A stretch of 64,000 bases of DNA from the NCBI RefSeq assembly GCF_003584125.1, contig NZ_QXFL01000003.1:62001-126000 (forward strand). Reading direction: 5' to 3'. Shown here piece by piece: positions 41,055 through 50,154 of this stretch; positions within the stretch are counted from its first letter, which is position 1, and every line of letters begins with the position of its first letter. This DNA comes from Aurantiacibacter zhengii (GTDB lineage Bacteria; Pseudomonadota; Alphaproteobacteria; Sphingomonadales; Sphingomonadaceae). The notes below the pieces were generated by a model. The model was not told the origin of the DNA, ran no database searches, and worked only from the letters and a program-made list of their open reading frames with translations. The position numbers and the translations under genes were made by a program.

Positions 41055-41698
41055 GCTGAGACGCTGCGGCGCGCCATCGCCTCGCTCGCCAGCAGCAGCA
41101 GTGTGGCATAACCCACGCCGATCCATAGCGCCGCCGATGGGACCTTCTGCGAGGCTACCGCGCCAAGGAAGGCTCCGGCCAGCAGGGCGGTCCACAGCCA
41201 TGCAAAGGCTGACCAGCCGCTCGACTGCTTGCCCGTGATACGGTCCCCCAGTGCCTGACCCATGCGAACCAGCGCCCCTGTCATGTAGGTCAGGCCCACA
41301 GGGTTCCTGCGATTGCCGCTCAATGTCGTGTTGAGCGCACCCATCGCCAGCACCAGGCAGGCGAGCGAAGGCGCTTGCCAGTCCAGAGCGCGTGCCGTGG
41401 CTGCGCTGACCAGCAGGGCGATGACGGCGCAAAGCACCCGGCGTTTGCGATGGGTATGGCGCAAGTCGCCGAGCCAGGTCCCCAGCGTAACCCCAAGGAC
41501 GAAGCCTGCGATCAGAAGCGCGGGCACAAGCACGCGCGGCGCGCCCGATGCAATGTCCCGCGCCAGCAGCGTGGTGTTCCCGCTCATGAAGGAGACGTAG
41601 TAGCCATCGACCTGCAGGAAGCCCGTCGCATCGACAAAGCCCGCCAGCAGCGCAATGCCAATGGCCATGCGGCGACGGGGTGGATCAAATCGCTCCAT
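41051..41698 (-). CDS. YoaK/DUF1275 family membrane protein
   Basis: The 215-residue inner-membrane protein has six helices and matches the YoaK (DUF1275) family. The starting stretch AIGIALLAGFVDATGFLQVDGYYVSFMSGN is diagnostic, with SGNTTLLARD, and NPVGLTYMTGALVRMGQALG follows mid-protein. Function is unknown. It is convergent with the DUF167 gene (stop codons overlap) and follows the ligase gene on the same strand with 20 bases between. Confidence 0.9.
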   Translation of the reverse strand: MERFDPPRRRMAIGIALLAGFVDATGFLQVDGYYVSFMSGNTTLLARDIASGAPRVLVPALLIAGFVLGVTLGTWLGDLRHTHRKRRVLCAVIALLVSAATARALDWQAPSLACLVLAMGALNTTLSGNRRNPVGLTYMTGALVRMGQALGDRITGKQSSGWSAFAWLWTALLAGAFLGAVASQKVPSAALWIGVGYATLLLLASEAMARRSVSA

Positions 41699-41718
41699 CC
41701 CCGTGCCGTAATGCGTCG

Positions 41719-43317
41719 CTAGTCGCGGATCAACGCGCGAAGGCCATCCAGCCTGTCGGCTTCGTGGACCGGTTTGTCCCAGCGAATGCGGTGGATGCGC
41801 GGGAAGCGCATGGCGAGGCCGCTCTTGTGTCGCTTGCTGGAATGGACCGAGTCGAAGGCGACCTCAAACACGAGGGTCCGCTCCACCTCGCGCACGGGGC
41901 CGAAGCGGTTTAGCGTGGTCTGGCGAACCAGCTTGTCCAGCTTCTTCAGTTCGGCATCGGTGAATCCCGAGTAGGCCTTTCCGACGGGCAGCAGTTCCGC
42001 GCCTTCATCCGGATCGCCGTCCCAGCAGCCGAAGGTGTAATCGGAATAGAAGCTGGAGCGCTTGCCGCTGCCGCGCTGCGCGTACATCAGCACGCAGTCC
42101 ACCAGCAGCGGATCGCGCTTCCACTTGTACCACAGGCCCGTCTTCCGGCCCGGTACATAGAGGCTGTCGCGCCGCTTGAGCATCAGCCCCTCGATGGCAT
42201 CATCGCGCGCGCCTTCACGGATCTGTGCCAGGTGGTCGAAGTCGCGCGCCTCGACAAGCTGGCTGAGATCGAAATGGCTGTCCGGCAGGCGCGGCACCAG
42301 CTTCTCCAGCCGCTTGCGGCGGTTTGCCCACGGCAGGCCGCGCAGGTCTTCGCCGTCCAGCATCAGCACGTCGTACAGCCGGACAAACGCCGGGCTTTCG
42401 GTTAGCATCTTCTTGCTCACCGTCTTGCGGCCGAGGCGTTGCTGCAGCGCGTTGAAGCTGGCTGCGCCGCCTTGCTCACCGCCCTGGTGCACGCCGCGCA
42501 CCAGCAATTCGCCATCGAGCACGGCAGGCAAGTCCAGCGCATCGACCATTTCCGGGAAAGTGGCGCTGATATCGTCACCGCTTCGCGAATAGAGGCGCGT
42601 CTCTCCCGCCACGTGGACCAGCTGTACGCGAATACCGTCCCACTTCCACTCCGCTGCGTAGTCGGCGAGATCGACCACCGTCTCTTCCAGCGGGTGGGCC
42701 AGCATGAAAGGCCGGAACAGCGGCAGGTTCTCCGTGTCGGGCGGATCGGCACCATCGGCGCCCCAGGCGAACAGGTCGGCATAGGGAGGCTCCAGCGCGT
42801 GCCAGTATTCCTCCACGTCATCCACCGGCACATCGAAGGCTTGCGCAAAGGCAACCTTGGCGAGCCGACTGGAAACGCCCACCCGCATCCCCCCGGTCGC
42901 CAGTTTCAGCAGGGCATAGCGACCCGCTGAATCGAGCCGGTCGAGCAGGCGGGGCAATTCGGTCATCACAGAAGTTCGGGTCATGACGCCCAGCGCATCC
43001 ACCGCCTCGCTCACAGTAGGAGGAGGTGTGCCGACCCCGCCCAGCGGCTCTGGCCAGAGCAGGGCTGCGGTCTCCGCCGTGTCGCCCACGAAGTCGCGAC
43101 TCAGGCTCCACAGGACGGGGTCGACCCGTTCTTTCAGCAGGTTCCGGATGGTGGAGCTTTTCACGGCCTTGAAATCGAGGCCATCGGTCAGCGCGGCCAG
43201 CGCCCAGCCGCGATCGGGATCGGGCGTTTCGCGCAGGTACTCGGCGATCAGGCGCAACTTCTCGTTGCGGCTGCGCGTATAGATCAGCGCGTCGAGCAGG
43301 GCGGCAAACTCTTCCAC
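41719..43317 (-). CDS. ligB: ATP-dependent DNA ligase (repair type)
   Basis: The 532-residue enzyme is an ATP-dependent DNA ligase with an N-terminal domain of about 200 residues. The adenylation domain carries the nucleotidyl Lys motif I EWKWDGIRVQLVH (about 218-230). Other motifs are TRLYSRSGDDISATFPEM, VLDGELLVRG, EGLMLKRRDSLYVPGRK and GLWYKWKRDPLLVD. Its partner, the ligase-associated exonuclease, lies 14 bases upstream. The family acts in DNA repair with an Lhr-like helicase and PdeM phosphoesterase, neither of which is in this window. It starts at GTG 43317. Confidence 0.93.
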   Translation of the reverse strand: MEEFAALLDALIYTRSRNEKLRLIAEYLRETPDPDRGWALAALTDGLDFKAVKSSTIRNLLKERVDPVLWSLSRDFVGDTAETAALLWPEPLGGVGTPPPTVSEAVDALGVMTRTSVMTELPRLLDRLDSAGRYALLKLATGGMRVGVSSRLAKVAFAQAFDVPVDDVEEYWHALEPPYADLFAWGADGADPPDTENLPLFRPFMLAHPLEETVVDLADYAAEWKWDGIRVQLVHVAGETRLYSRSGDDISATFPEMVDALDLPAVLDGELLVRGVHQGGEQGGAASFNALQQRLGRKTVSKKMLTESPAFVRLYDVLMLDGEDLRGLPWANRRKRLEKLVPRLPDSHFDLSQLVEARDFDHLAQIREGARDDAIEGLMLKRRDSLYVPGRKTGLWYKWKRDPLLVDCVLMYAQRGSGKRSSFYSDYTFGCWDGDPDEGAELLPVGKAYSGFTDAELKKLDKLVRQTTLNRFGPVREVERTLVFEVAFDSVHSSKRHKSGLAMRFPRIHRIRWDKPVHEADRLDGLRALIRD

Positions 43318-43331
43318 GCTAGTCGTCCCCC

Positions 43332-44342
43332 CTAATCATCTTCGTCCTCGTAGCCGACCAGCGCCAGCGCGCGGGCGCGGCGCTGGTGCAGCTGGTGCCA
43401 GCGCAGCAGCGCTTCCTCGCGCCCGTGGGTGATCCAGGTTTCGTGGGGGTTCACTTCCTCGATGGTCCGGGTCAGCTCGGCCCAGTCGGCATGGTCGGAA
43501 ATGACCAGCGGCAATTCGACATTGCGCTGCCGGGCGCGCTGGCGCACGCGCATCCACCCGCTTGCCATGGCGGTGATGGGGTCGGGCAACCGGCGGCTCC
43601 ACCTGTCGTTCAGTGCCGACGGCGGGCACACGACCACGTGGCCGCGTATGTCATCCTTGTCATGGTCGGCAACCAGCCGCAGTTCGCCCAGGTTGACGCC
43701 GAATTCCTCGTAGAGGCGGCACATCTTCTCCATCGCGCCGTGCAGGTAGATGGGCTGGTGATGGCCCGCTGCGCGCAGTTCGGCGATCACGCGCTGCGCC
43801 TTGCCCAGCGCATAGGCGCCAACCAGGACGCAGGCATCGGGGTGGGCCTCCAGCCGGGAAAGCAGCTTCCCCATCTCCTCCGCGATGGGCGGATGGGCGA
43901 ACAGCGGCAGGCCGAATGTCGCCTCGGTAATGAAGATGTCGCAGGGCGTTACCTGGAAGGGCGGGCAGGTCGGATCGGGGCGCCGCTTGTAGTCCCCTGT
44001 GATGACCACGCGCTCGCCGGCATGTTCCAGCAGGATCTGCGCGCTGCCGAGCACGTGGCCCGCGGGAATGTAGGTGGCATCGACGCCGCCCTTCAGCCGG
44101 ATTGTCTCGCCATATTCCACCGGCGTCGCGCCTTCGCGCGTGTTGTAGCGCAGATCCATGATCGCCAGCGTCTCGGGCGTGGCGACGGTTGTGCCGTGGC
44201 CGCCACGCGCATGATCGGCGTGACCATGGGTGACAAGCGCCGCGTCGACCGCTTTCGAAGGGTCGATCCACACATCTGCGGGGACGACGTGCACGCCGTG
44301 CGGCTCGGGCCTTATCCAAGAGAACGGTGCTGCCATTGCCAC
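43332..44342 (-). CDS. Ligase-associated DNA exonuclease
   Basis: A 336-residue metallo-beta-lactamase-fold nuclease of the beta-CASP type, always linked to an ATP-dependent ligase. The metal motif is THGHADHARGGHGTTVAT (about 34-51), and further ligand blocks are AGHVLGSAQILLE, ITGDYKRRPDPTCPPF, FITEATFGLP and ISDHADWAELTRTI. It processes DNA ends before ligation (family inference). GTG 44342 or ATG 44336 may be the start. Adjacent genes on the same strand are the ligase downstream and the M1 peptidase upstream. Confidence 0.9.
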   Translation of the reverse strand: MAMAAPFSWIRPEPHGVHVVPADVWIDPSKAVDAALVTHGHADHARGGHGTTVATPETLAIMDLRYNTREGATPVEYGETIRLKGGVDATYIPAGHVLGSAQILLEHAGERVVITGDYKRRPDPTCPPFQVTPCDIFITEATFGLPLFAHPPIAEEMGKLLSRLEAHPDACVLVGAYALGKAQRVIAELRAAGHHQPIYLHGAMEKMCRLYEEFGVNLGELRLVADHDKDDIRGHVVVCPPSALNDRWSRRLPDPITAMASGWMRVRQRARQRNVELPLVISDHADWAELTRTIEEVNPHETWITHGREEALLRWHQLHQRRARALALVGYEDEDD

Positions 44343-44376
44343 TTAGAAAGTTGCGCCGCGCGACATTCGTTCCGGG

Positions 44377-46077
44377 CTAATCGGCGGATTTCCCGTTTTG
44401 CGCGGCTTCGACAGCGGCATCGTATTTCAGGATCCGGTTGGCAGGATCGAGCGCGTAGTCCCTGTCAGCGCTGCCAAGGTCCAGACGCCCGCGTCCGCCG
44501 GCCATGTCCACTGTGCGCACCTCGTCGCCCACCTGTACCTCTACGGGCATGACGAAGGGCAGCGCCGATGAGGTCTGCCATTCCAGTTCCAGCTGGCTGC
44601 CCTTGCGTGCGGCCACCAGCCTGGGCAGGTCTGCTTTGTAGAGGTAGGCGTCGAAAAACCATTCGAGATCCTGCCCGCTCATCTCTTCCAGAATCGCGCG
44701 AAAATCCTCGGTCGTGCGATTGATCGGGCGAATGGACCCGGGTCGCGGATCGTCGGTATCGTAAGTCAGCCGGGTGATGGCGGGAAACAGCACTTCGTCG
44801 CCCACCAGGCTGCGCAGGGTGTGGATGATCCATGAGCCCTTGAAGTAGATGTCATCACCCCACAACGCTTCGCGGTCGTTGTAGTCGGGCAGTTCGCCTT
44901 CAGGGGGCACCAGTGGCACACGGCTCCACACGCGTTCGCGGTTGCTCCGCATTTCTGCGTCGTAGAATTCCTGCCCGCGCGTATGGGCGAGGTACAAGGG
45001 CTGGGTCCAAGTGGTGATCCCTTCCGCCAGCCACATGTCGTTGGCGCTGGTGGGGCGCAACTGGTTGGCGAACCATTCGTGCGCGAATTCGTGCTGCAGC
45101 AGCCAGTCATGGCCGTTGGCTTCGAGCTGGTAGCCGTTGCCGTAAGCGTTGATGGTCTGGTGTTCCATGCCAAGGTGCGGCGTCTCTGCCACGCCAACCT
45201 TTTCGTCGCCGAAGGGGTAGGGACCGAAACGGTCCTCCATGAAGGCGATCTGGCCCTCGAGCTCGCCCAGCAGCCGGTTCGCCCCTTCCGCCTTGCCGGG
45301 AAGGTGCCAGAACATCAGCGGGATCGTGTTGCCAAACCTGCTTTCGTAGGAACGCTTCGCCAGCTCGTAAGGCCCGACCTGCAGCGTGACACCATAATTG
45401 CTGGGATTGCGGGCCTGCCAGGTGAAGGAGGTGGTGTCTCCGTTATCCTGCGTGCCGATGAGGCGCCCGTTCCCTGCCGCGACCAGCCCCTTCGGCACGG
45501 TCACGACCAGGTCCAGCGCATCGATGCCCTGCGACGAATGATCGATGCAGGGCCAGAACAGATCGCATCCTTCGCCCTGCACGGCGGTGGCGATCCACGG
45601 TTGCCCGTCGTCGGTTTCCGACCACACTATCCCGCCTTCCCACGGAGGGTTGATCGCCTCGTGCGGGGAGCCGTCCCACGCGATCTGGACGAGGGTGGTA
45701 TAACCCGCCTTCAATCCCTTCGGCAGGGCAATCGTCAGGACGCCATCCGTGCTGGACCACTGGTTCGCAGCCAGTTCTGCCCCTTCGAGGCGGATCGAAT
45801 AGACGCGGAACCGAGGATCGAGGTCGAACTCGAGTCGCGCGAGATCCTCGCGCGCCTGCACCTGGTACTGGCCGTTGCCGTTGAGATAATGCCGCTCGGG
45901 ATCGAGTTCGAAGGAAAGCCCGGCGTAGAGCAGGTGCATCGCTGCACGCGGGCCCGTCAGCGGCAAGTCCGACTGTGCGGTGCGCGTGTCGAGCGGCGGC
46001 GCGCCCTCTGCCCATGAAGGAGCGGCGGGAGCCAGAACCCCCGCCGCCAGCAATGCGATAGCGGTTTTCGGCGTCAT
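44377..46077 (-). CDS. M1-family zinc aminopeptidase
   Basis: The 566-residue exported enzyme has a signal peptide (about 1-23, ending SWA). The M1 domain has GMEHQTINAYG, the GAMEN-like exopeptidase motif, and the zinc site HEFAHEW followed 18 residues later by Glu in WLAEGITTW. A catalytic Tyr is expected later near WGDDIYFKGSW. It removes N-terminal residues from periplasmic peptides. ATG 46077 is favoured by AAGGTGAG just upstream; GTG 46086 would add three residues. It is downstream of clpA on the same strand by 59 or so bases. Confidence 0.9.
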   Translation of the reverse strand: MTPKTAIALLAAGVLAPAAPSWAEGAPPLDTRTAQSDLPLTGPRAAMHLLYAGLSFELDPERHYLNGNGQYQVQAREDLARLEFDLDPRFRVYSIRLEGAELAANQWSSTDGVLTIALPKGLKAGYTTLVQIAWDGSPHEAINPPWEGGIVWSETDDGQPWIATAVQGEGCDLFWPCIDHSSQGIDALDLVVTVPKGLVAAGNGRLIGTQDNGDTTSFTWQARNPSNYGVTLQVGPYELAKRSYESRFGNTIPLMFWHLPGKAEGANRLLGELEGQIAFMEDRFGPYPFGDEKVGVAETPHLGMEHQTINAYGNGYQLEANGHDWLLQHEFAHEWFANQLRPTSANDMWLAEGITTWTQPLYLAHTRGQEFYDAEMRSNRERVWSRVPLVPPEGELPDYNDREALWGDDIYFKGSWIIHTLRSLVGDEVLFPAITRLTYDTDDPRPGSIRPINRTTEDFRAILEEMSGQDLEWFFDAYLYKADLPRLVAARKGSQLELEWQTSSALPFVMPVEVQVGDEVRTVDMAGGRGRLDLGSADRDYALDPANRILKYDAAVEAAQNGKSAD

Positions 46078-46145
46078 GAGGCTCACCTTACGACGCGGTA
46101 AGCGATCCGCACAGAGCCTATCGGCAAGGCCTTGATTGACCGCGA

Positions 46146-48545
46146 TTACTCGTCCGAGGAAGGACCATCCTCGCCGCTACCGTGGTCCTTGTCGGCAGCA
46201 GGTGTCTCGGACTTCTTGCCCTCGGCCTTCTTTGCCGCAGCCTTGCGCTTGCGCTTGGGCTTCGCCTTGGGCGGCGCAGGCGTGAGCTCGAAAGCGAGTT
46301 TCTCGTCCTTGACGGTGACGTGCACTTCACCGCCTGCGGCCAGCTTGCCGAACAGCAGTTCCTCGGCCAGCGGCTGCTTCACCTTCTCCTGGATCAGGCG
46401 CGCCATCGGGCGTGCACCCATCAGCTTGTCATAGCCGCGCTTGCCAAGCCATTCGCGCGCATCGCCATCGAACTGGATGTGCACGTTCTGCTCGGCCAGC
46501 TGCAATTCCAGCTGCAGGATGAACTTGTCGACCACGCGGCTGATCGTTTCCTGGCCGAGGTAGCCGAAGGGAACCACGGCATCGAGGCGGTTGCGGAATT
46601 CGGGGGTGAACATCTTCTTCACCGCCTCTTCCGCGGCTTCCGTCTTCTGCCCGGCGCCGAAACCGATACCCTGCTTCGCCGCATCGGATGCGCCCGCGTT
46701 GGTCGTCATGATCAGCACGACGTTGCGGAAATCCACGGTCTTGCCGTGATGGTCGGTCAGCTTGCCGTTATCCATCACCTGCAGCAGGATGTTGAACAGG
46801 TCCGGGTGCGCCTTTTCGATCTCGTCCAGCAGCAACACGCAATGCGGATGCTGGTCGATGGCATCGGTCAGCAGGCCGCCCTGGTCATAACCGACATAGC
46901 CCGGAGGCGCGCCGATCAGGCGGGAGACGCTGTGACGCTCCATGTATTCCGACATGTCGAAGCGTTTCAGCTCGATACCCATGATGTTGGCAAGCTGACG
47001 CGCGACCTCGGTCTTGCCGACGCCGGTGGGGCCGGAGAACAGGAAGGAGCCGATGGGCTTGTCCGCCTCCCGCAGTCCCGCACGGCTCAGCTTCATGGCG
47101 ACGGACAGGCGTTCGATAGCCTCGTCCTGGCCATAGACGACCCGCTTCAGATCCTTGTCGAGACTGCCCAGCGCCTTCTTGTCGTCCTTCGAGACGGATT
47201 TCGGCGGGATGCGCGCCATGGTCGCCACGACCTTCTCGATCTCCTTGGCGGTGATCGTCTTGCGGCGGCGGCTGGGCGGCACCAGCATCTGCATCGCGCC
47301 CACTTCGTCCACCACGTCGATGGCCTTGTCAGGCAGTTTGCGGTCGTTGATGTAACGCGCGCTCATTTCCACGGCGGTCTTCAGCGCATCGGGCGTGTAC
47401 TTCACGCCGTGATGCTCCTCGAACGCGCTCTTCAGGCCCTTGAGGATCTTGATCGTGTCCTCGATCGTCGGCTCGTTCACATCGATCTTCTGGAACCGGC
47501 GCAACAGGGCGCGGTCCTTTTCGAAGTGGTTGCGGAATTCCTTGTAGGTGGTGGAGCCGATGCAGCGGATCGTGCCGCCGGAAAGCGCGGGCTTCAGCAG
47601 GTTGGACGCGTCCATCGCGCCGCCACTGGTTGCCCCGGCTCCGATCACCGTGTGAATTTCGTCAATGAAAAGAATGGCATCGGGCAATTTCTCGAGCTCG
47701 TTCACGACCTGCTTCAGTCGCTCCTCGAAATCGCCGCGATAGCGCGTTCCGGCCAAAAGGGCGCCCATGTCGAGCGAGTAGATGATGGCAGGCTCGAGCA
47801 CTTCGGGCACGTCGCCTTCCACGATCTTGCGGGCCAAGCCCTCGGCAATCGCCGTTTTGCCGACGCCGGGATCGCCCACGTAGAGCGGGTTGTTCTTCGA
47901 ACGGCGGCACAGAATCTGCACGGTACGGTCCACTTCCGGGCCGCGGCCGATCAGCGGGTCGACCTTGCCGTCCAGTGCCTTCTGGTTGAGGTTCACGCAG
48001 AACTGGTCGAGCGCGGAATCCTTCTTGTTCTTGTCCGGCTTTTCCTCGCCGCGCGCCTGCGATTCCTCTTCGCTGCCGGTGGGAGAACGGTCTTCAAGCT
48101 GCCTTCCACCCTTGCCGATGCCGTGGCTGATGAAGCTGACGGCATCGAGGCGGCTCATGTCCTGCTGCTGCAGGAAGTAGACGGCGTAACTGTCGCGTTC
48201 GGAGAATAGCGCCACCAGCACGTTTGCACCGGTCACGGTGTCTTTCCCGCTGGACTGCACGTGCAGGATCGCGCGCTGGATTACCCGCTGGAAGCCCGCC
48301 GTGGGCTGCGGATCGGCATCCTCGTCGGTTTTCAGCGACTGGTATTCCTGGTCCAGGTACTGGCGAACCACGCCTGCCAGTTCTTCCATGTCGACCCCGC
48401 AGGCGTTCATCACCTCGGCCGCATCCTCGTCTTCCACCAGCGCCAGCAAGAGGTGTTCGAGCGTCGCATATTCATGCGCCCGGTCGATCGCGTGCTGGAT
48501 CGCGGTGTGGAGGGTCTTTTCGAGGTTTTGCGCAAAACTTGGCAT
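46146..48545 (-). CDS. clpA: ATP-dependent Clp protease ATPase ClpA
   Basis: A 799-residue AAA+ unfoldase that feeds proteins to ClpP. The N-terminal repeats (MPSFAQNLEKTLHTAIQHA onward, about 1-150) are the ClpS/substrate-binding domain. Two ATPase modules carry GDPGVGKTAIAEGLARKI with VLEPAIIYSLDMGALLAGTR, and GPTGVGKTEVARQLANIM with VLLLDEIEKAH. The ClpP-docking loop reads IGFGAG. A Lys/Ala-rich C-terminus (KPKRKRKAAAKKAEGK) extends beyond the usual end. No clpS gene lies next to it. Confidence 0.96.
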   Translation of the reverse strand: MPSFAQNLEKTLHTAIQHAIDRAHEYATLEHLLLALVEDEDAAEVMNACGVDMEELAGVVRQYLDQEYQSLKTDEDADPQPTAGFQRVIQRAILHVQSSGKDTVTGANVLVALFSERDSYAVYFLQQQDMSRLDAVSFISHGIGKGGRQLEDRSPTGSEEESQARGEEKPDKNKKDSALDQFCVNLNQKALDGKVDPLIGRGPEVDRTVQILCRRSKNNPLYVGDPGVGKTAIAEGLARKIVEGDVPEVLEPAIIYSLDMGALLAGTRYRGDFEERLKQVVNELEKLPDAILFIDEIHTVIGAGATSGGAMDASNLLKPALSGGTIRCIGSTTYKEFRNHFEKDRALLRRFQKIDVNEPTIEDTIKILKGLKSAFEEHHGVKYTPDALKTAVEMSARYINDRKLPDKAIDVVDEVGAMQMLVPPSRRRKTITAKEIEKVVATMARIPPKSVSKDDKKALGSLDKDLKRVVYGQDEAIERLSVAMKLSRAGLREADKPIGSFLFSGPTGVGKTEVARQLANIMGIELKRFDMSEYMERHSVSRLIGAPPGYVGYDQGGLLTDAIDQHPHCVLLLDEIEKAHPDLFNILLQVMDNGKLTDHHGKTVDFRNVVLIMTTNAGASDAAKQGIGFGAGQKTEAAEEAVKKMFTPEFRNRLDAVVPFGYLGQETISRVVDKFILQLELQLAEQNVHIQFDGDAREWLGKRGYDKLMGARPMARLIQEKVKQPLAEELLFGKLAAGGEVHVTVKDEKLAFELTPAPPKAKPKRKRKAAAKKAEGKKSETPAADKDHGSGEDGPSSDE

Positions 48546-48727
48546 GGTTTTCCTTGGCTGGCCTCAGGCCATGGCGGGACGGTTGAGAAAGTCTGCGTCC
48601 GGCTCGGTGAACATCGGCCTAACGCGGCGGCTGAACTCGCACGCGGTCAGGCCTGCAAGCGGTGTGAAAAGGCATATGGTGCGCTTTTGCGCGATTTCGA
48701 GAGGTACCAAGGGTCGTGACCGACCCA

Positions 48728-48934
48728 TCAATCCGTCTCTCTTGGCTTGAACAGCGCGTCTGCAAACTTCCTGTGCGCATCGGCCTTGCCGTGGTGCGCT
48801 TTCACCCGTGCGATTTCCGCCTCCAGCAGCTGGATGCGTGCCATCAACTCGTCCTGCGAATAGGTATCGAGGCTTTCCCCGGCCAACTGGCCAGCAGCGT
48901 CGGAGCGCATCCGGGGAAGGTCGTCATCTTCCAT
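48728..48934 (-). CDS. DUF1192 family small protein
   Basis: The 68-residue protein starts MEDDDLPRM and contains SLDTYSQDELMARIQLLEAEIARV, a coiled-coil helix. This is the standard form of DUF1192, a family of about 60 residues found in Alphaproteobacteria with unknown function. ATG 48934 starts exactly with the family motif. It is divergent from the quinone oxidoreductase gene (91 bases) and upstream of clpA. Confidence 0.85.
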   Translation of the reverse strand: MEDDDLPRMRSDAAGQLAGESLDTYSQDELMARIQLLEAEIARVKAHHGKADAHRKFADALFKPRETD

Positions 48935-49025
48935 TGCGTTGCAGCATCACTCTGCAGGCGCTTGCTGTCAATGCCTGCCGTCACTAGGACTGTGCATCAG
49001 CCAGGGATTGAACAGGGGGGCCTTT

Positions 49026-50048
49026 GTGGCCGAAAAGTTGCCGCAGACCATGTCCGCAGTCGTTATCAGCGAGCCGGGCGGGCCGGAAGTACTGACCATC
49101 GTATCGCAGCCTGTGCCGCACCCAGCGCAGGGCGAGGTGCTGGTGCGGGTGAGCCACGCCGGGGTCAACCGGCCCGATTGCCTTCAGCGCGCCGGTGCCT
49201 ATCCGCCGCCCAAGGGAGCGAGCGAATTGCCCGGTCTGGAGATTTCCGGCGAGGTGGTGGCGCTGGGCGAGGGCGTCGATCCCGGTGAACTCGGCAAGCG
49301 GGTGTGCGCGCTGGTGAACGGCGGCGGCTACGCCGAATACTGCATTGCCCGGCCCGAACATTGCCTGCCGGTACCCGATGGCCTCTCCATGGCGGAGGCG
49401 GCAGCGATCCCCGAGACACTCTTCACCGTCTGGCACAACGTTTTCCAGCGCGGCTATGCGCGCGATGGCGAGACCATCCTGATCCACGGCGGCACCTCGG
49501 GCATCGGCACCATGGCCACCATGCTGGGCAAATTGTTCGGCATGCACGTGATCACCACCTCCGGCTCGGATGACAAGGCCGCCGCTTCGCGCGAGGTGGG
49601 CGCCGACCTGGCGATCAACTACAAGACGCAGGATTTCGTAGAAGAGGTGAAGAAATACACCGACGGCAGGGGTGCGCACCTGGTGCTGGACATGGTGGCG
49701 GGCGACTACACCCAGCGCAATCTCGATGCCTTGGGAGAGGACGGTCGCCTCGTGGTGATCGCCGTGCTTGGCGGTCCGAAGTCCGAGATCAACATGGCGA
49801 AGATGATGGTGAAGCGGCAATCGATCACCGGCTCAACCCTGCGCCCAAGGACCAACGTTTTCAAGGGGATGCTGGCGGACGAGCTGTTCCGCGAAGTGTG
49901 GCCCCTGGTCGAGAGCGGAGACCTGCGCCCGGTAATGGACCAAACCTTTGCCATGGCCGACGCCGCCGATGCTCACACGCGGATGGAAGCGGGTGACCAC
50001 ATCGGCAAGATCGTGCTCGACATGATGTCGCCCGCCGCAAGTGATTGA
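49026..50048 (+). CDS. NAD(P)H quinone oxidoreductase (MDR, PIG3-like)
   Basis: The 340-residue protein is a zinc-free medium-chain reductase of the quinone oxidoreductase type. It begins VAEKLPQTMSAVVISEPGGP, with the GroES-like domain followed by a Rossmann domain at ETILIHGGTSGIGTMATML. NRPDCLQRAGAYPPPKGASE and GRLVVIAVLGGPKSEINM match the PIG3 subgroup. It reduces quinones with NADPH. GTG 49026 has an AGGGGGG purine run upstream, better than ATG 49050. A hairpin with a GAAA loop overlaps the stop codon. Confidence 0.9.
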   Translation: MAEKLPQTMSAVVISEPGGPEVLTIVSQPVPHPAQGEVLVRVSHAGVNRPDCLQRAGAYPPPKGASELPGLEISGEVVALGEGVDPGELGKRVCALVNGGGYAEYCIARPEHCLPVPDGLSMAEAAAIPETLFTVWHNVFQRGYARDGETILIHGGTSGIGTMATMLGKLFGMHVITTSGSDDKAAASREVGADLAINYKTQDFVEEVKKYTDGRGAHLVLDMVAGDYTQRNLDALGEDGRLVVIAVLGGPKSEINMAKMMVKRQSITGSTLRPRTNVFKGMLADELFREVWPLVESGDLRPVMDQTFAMADAADAHTRMEAGDHIGKIVLDMMSPAASD

Positions 50049-50061
50049 CGCGAAAGCGTCA
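50046..50061 (+). other. GNRA tetraloop hairpin at end of quinone oxidoreductase gene
   Basis: TGACGC GAAA GCGTCA forms a 6-base stem with a stable tetraloop and includes the stop codon. No T-run follows, so it is not a classical terminator. It might stabilise the 3' end of the mRNA. Confidence 0.35.
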
Positions 50062-50154
50062 TACTGTCGCGCGGCTGACTCAAAACAGAGACCATGCTGT
50101 CACATACAGGAGGCATAGGCTGGCAGCCAGACACGCAGCGACGAGGCGCGCATC

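Noticed and set aside
46182-48209. Open frame of 675 codons on the plus strand opposite clpA
   Set aside because: It is exactly antisense to clpA, has no family motif, and arises from the GC-rich codon bias; ClpA motifs fix the real strand.
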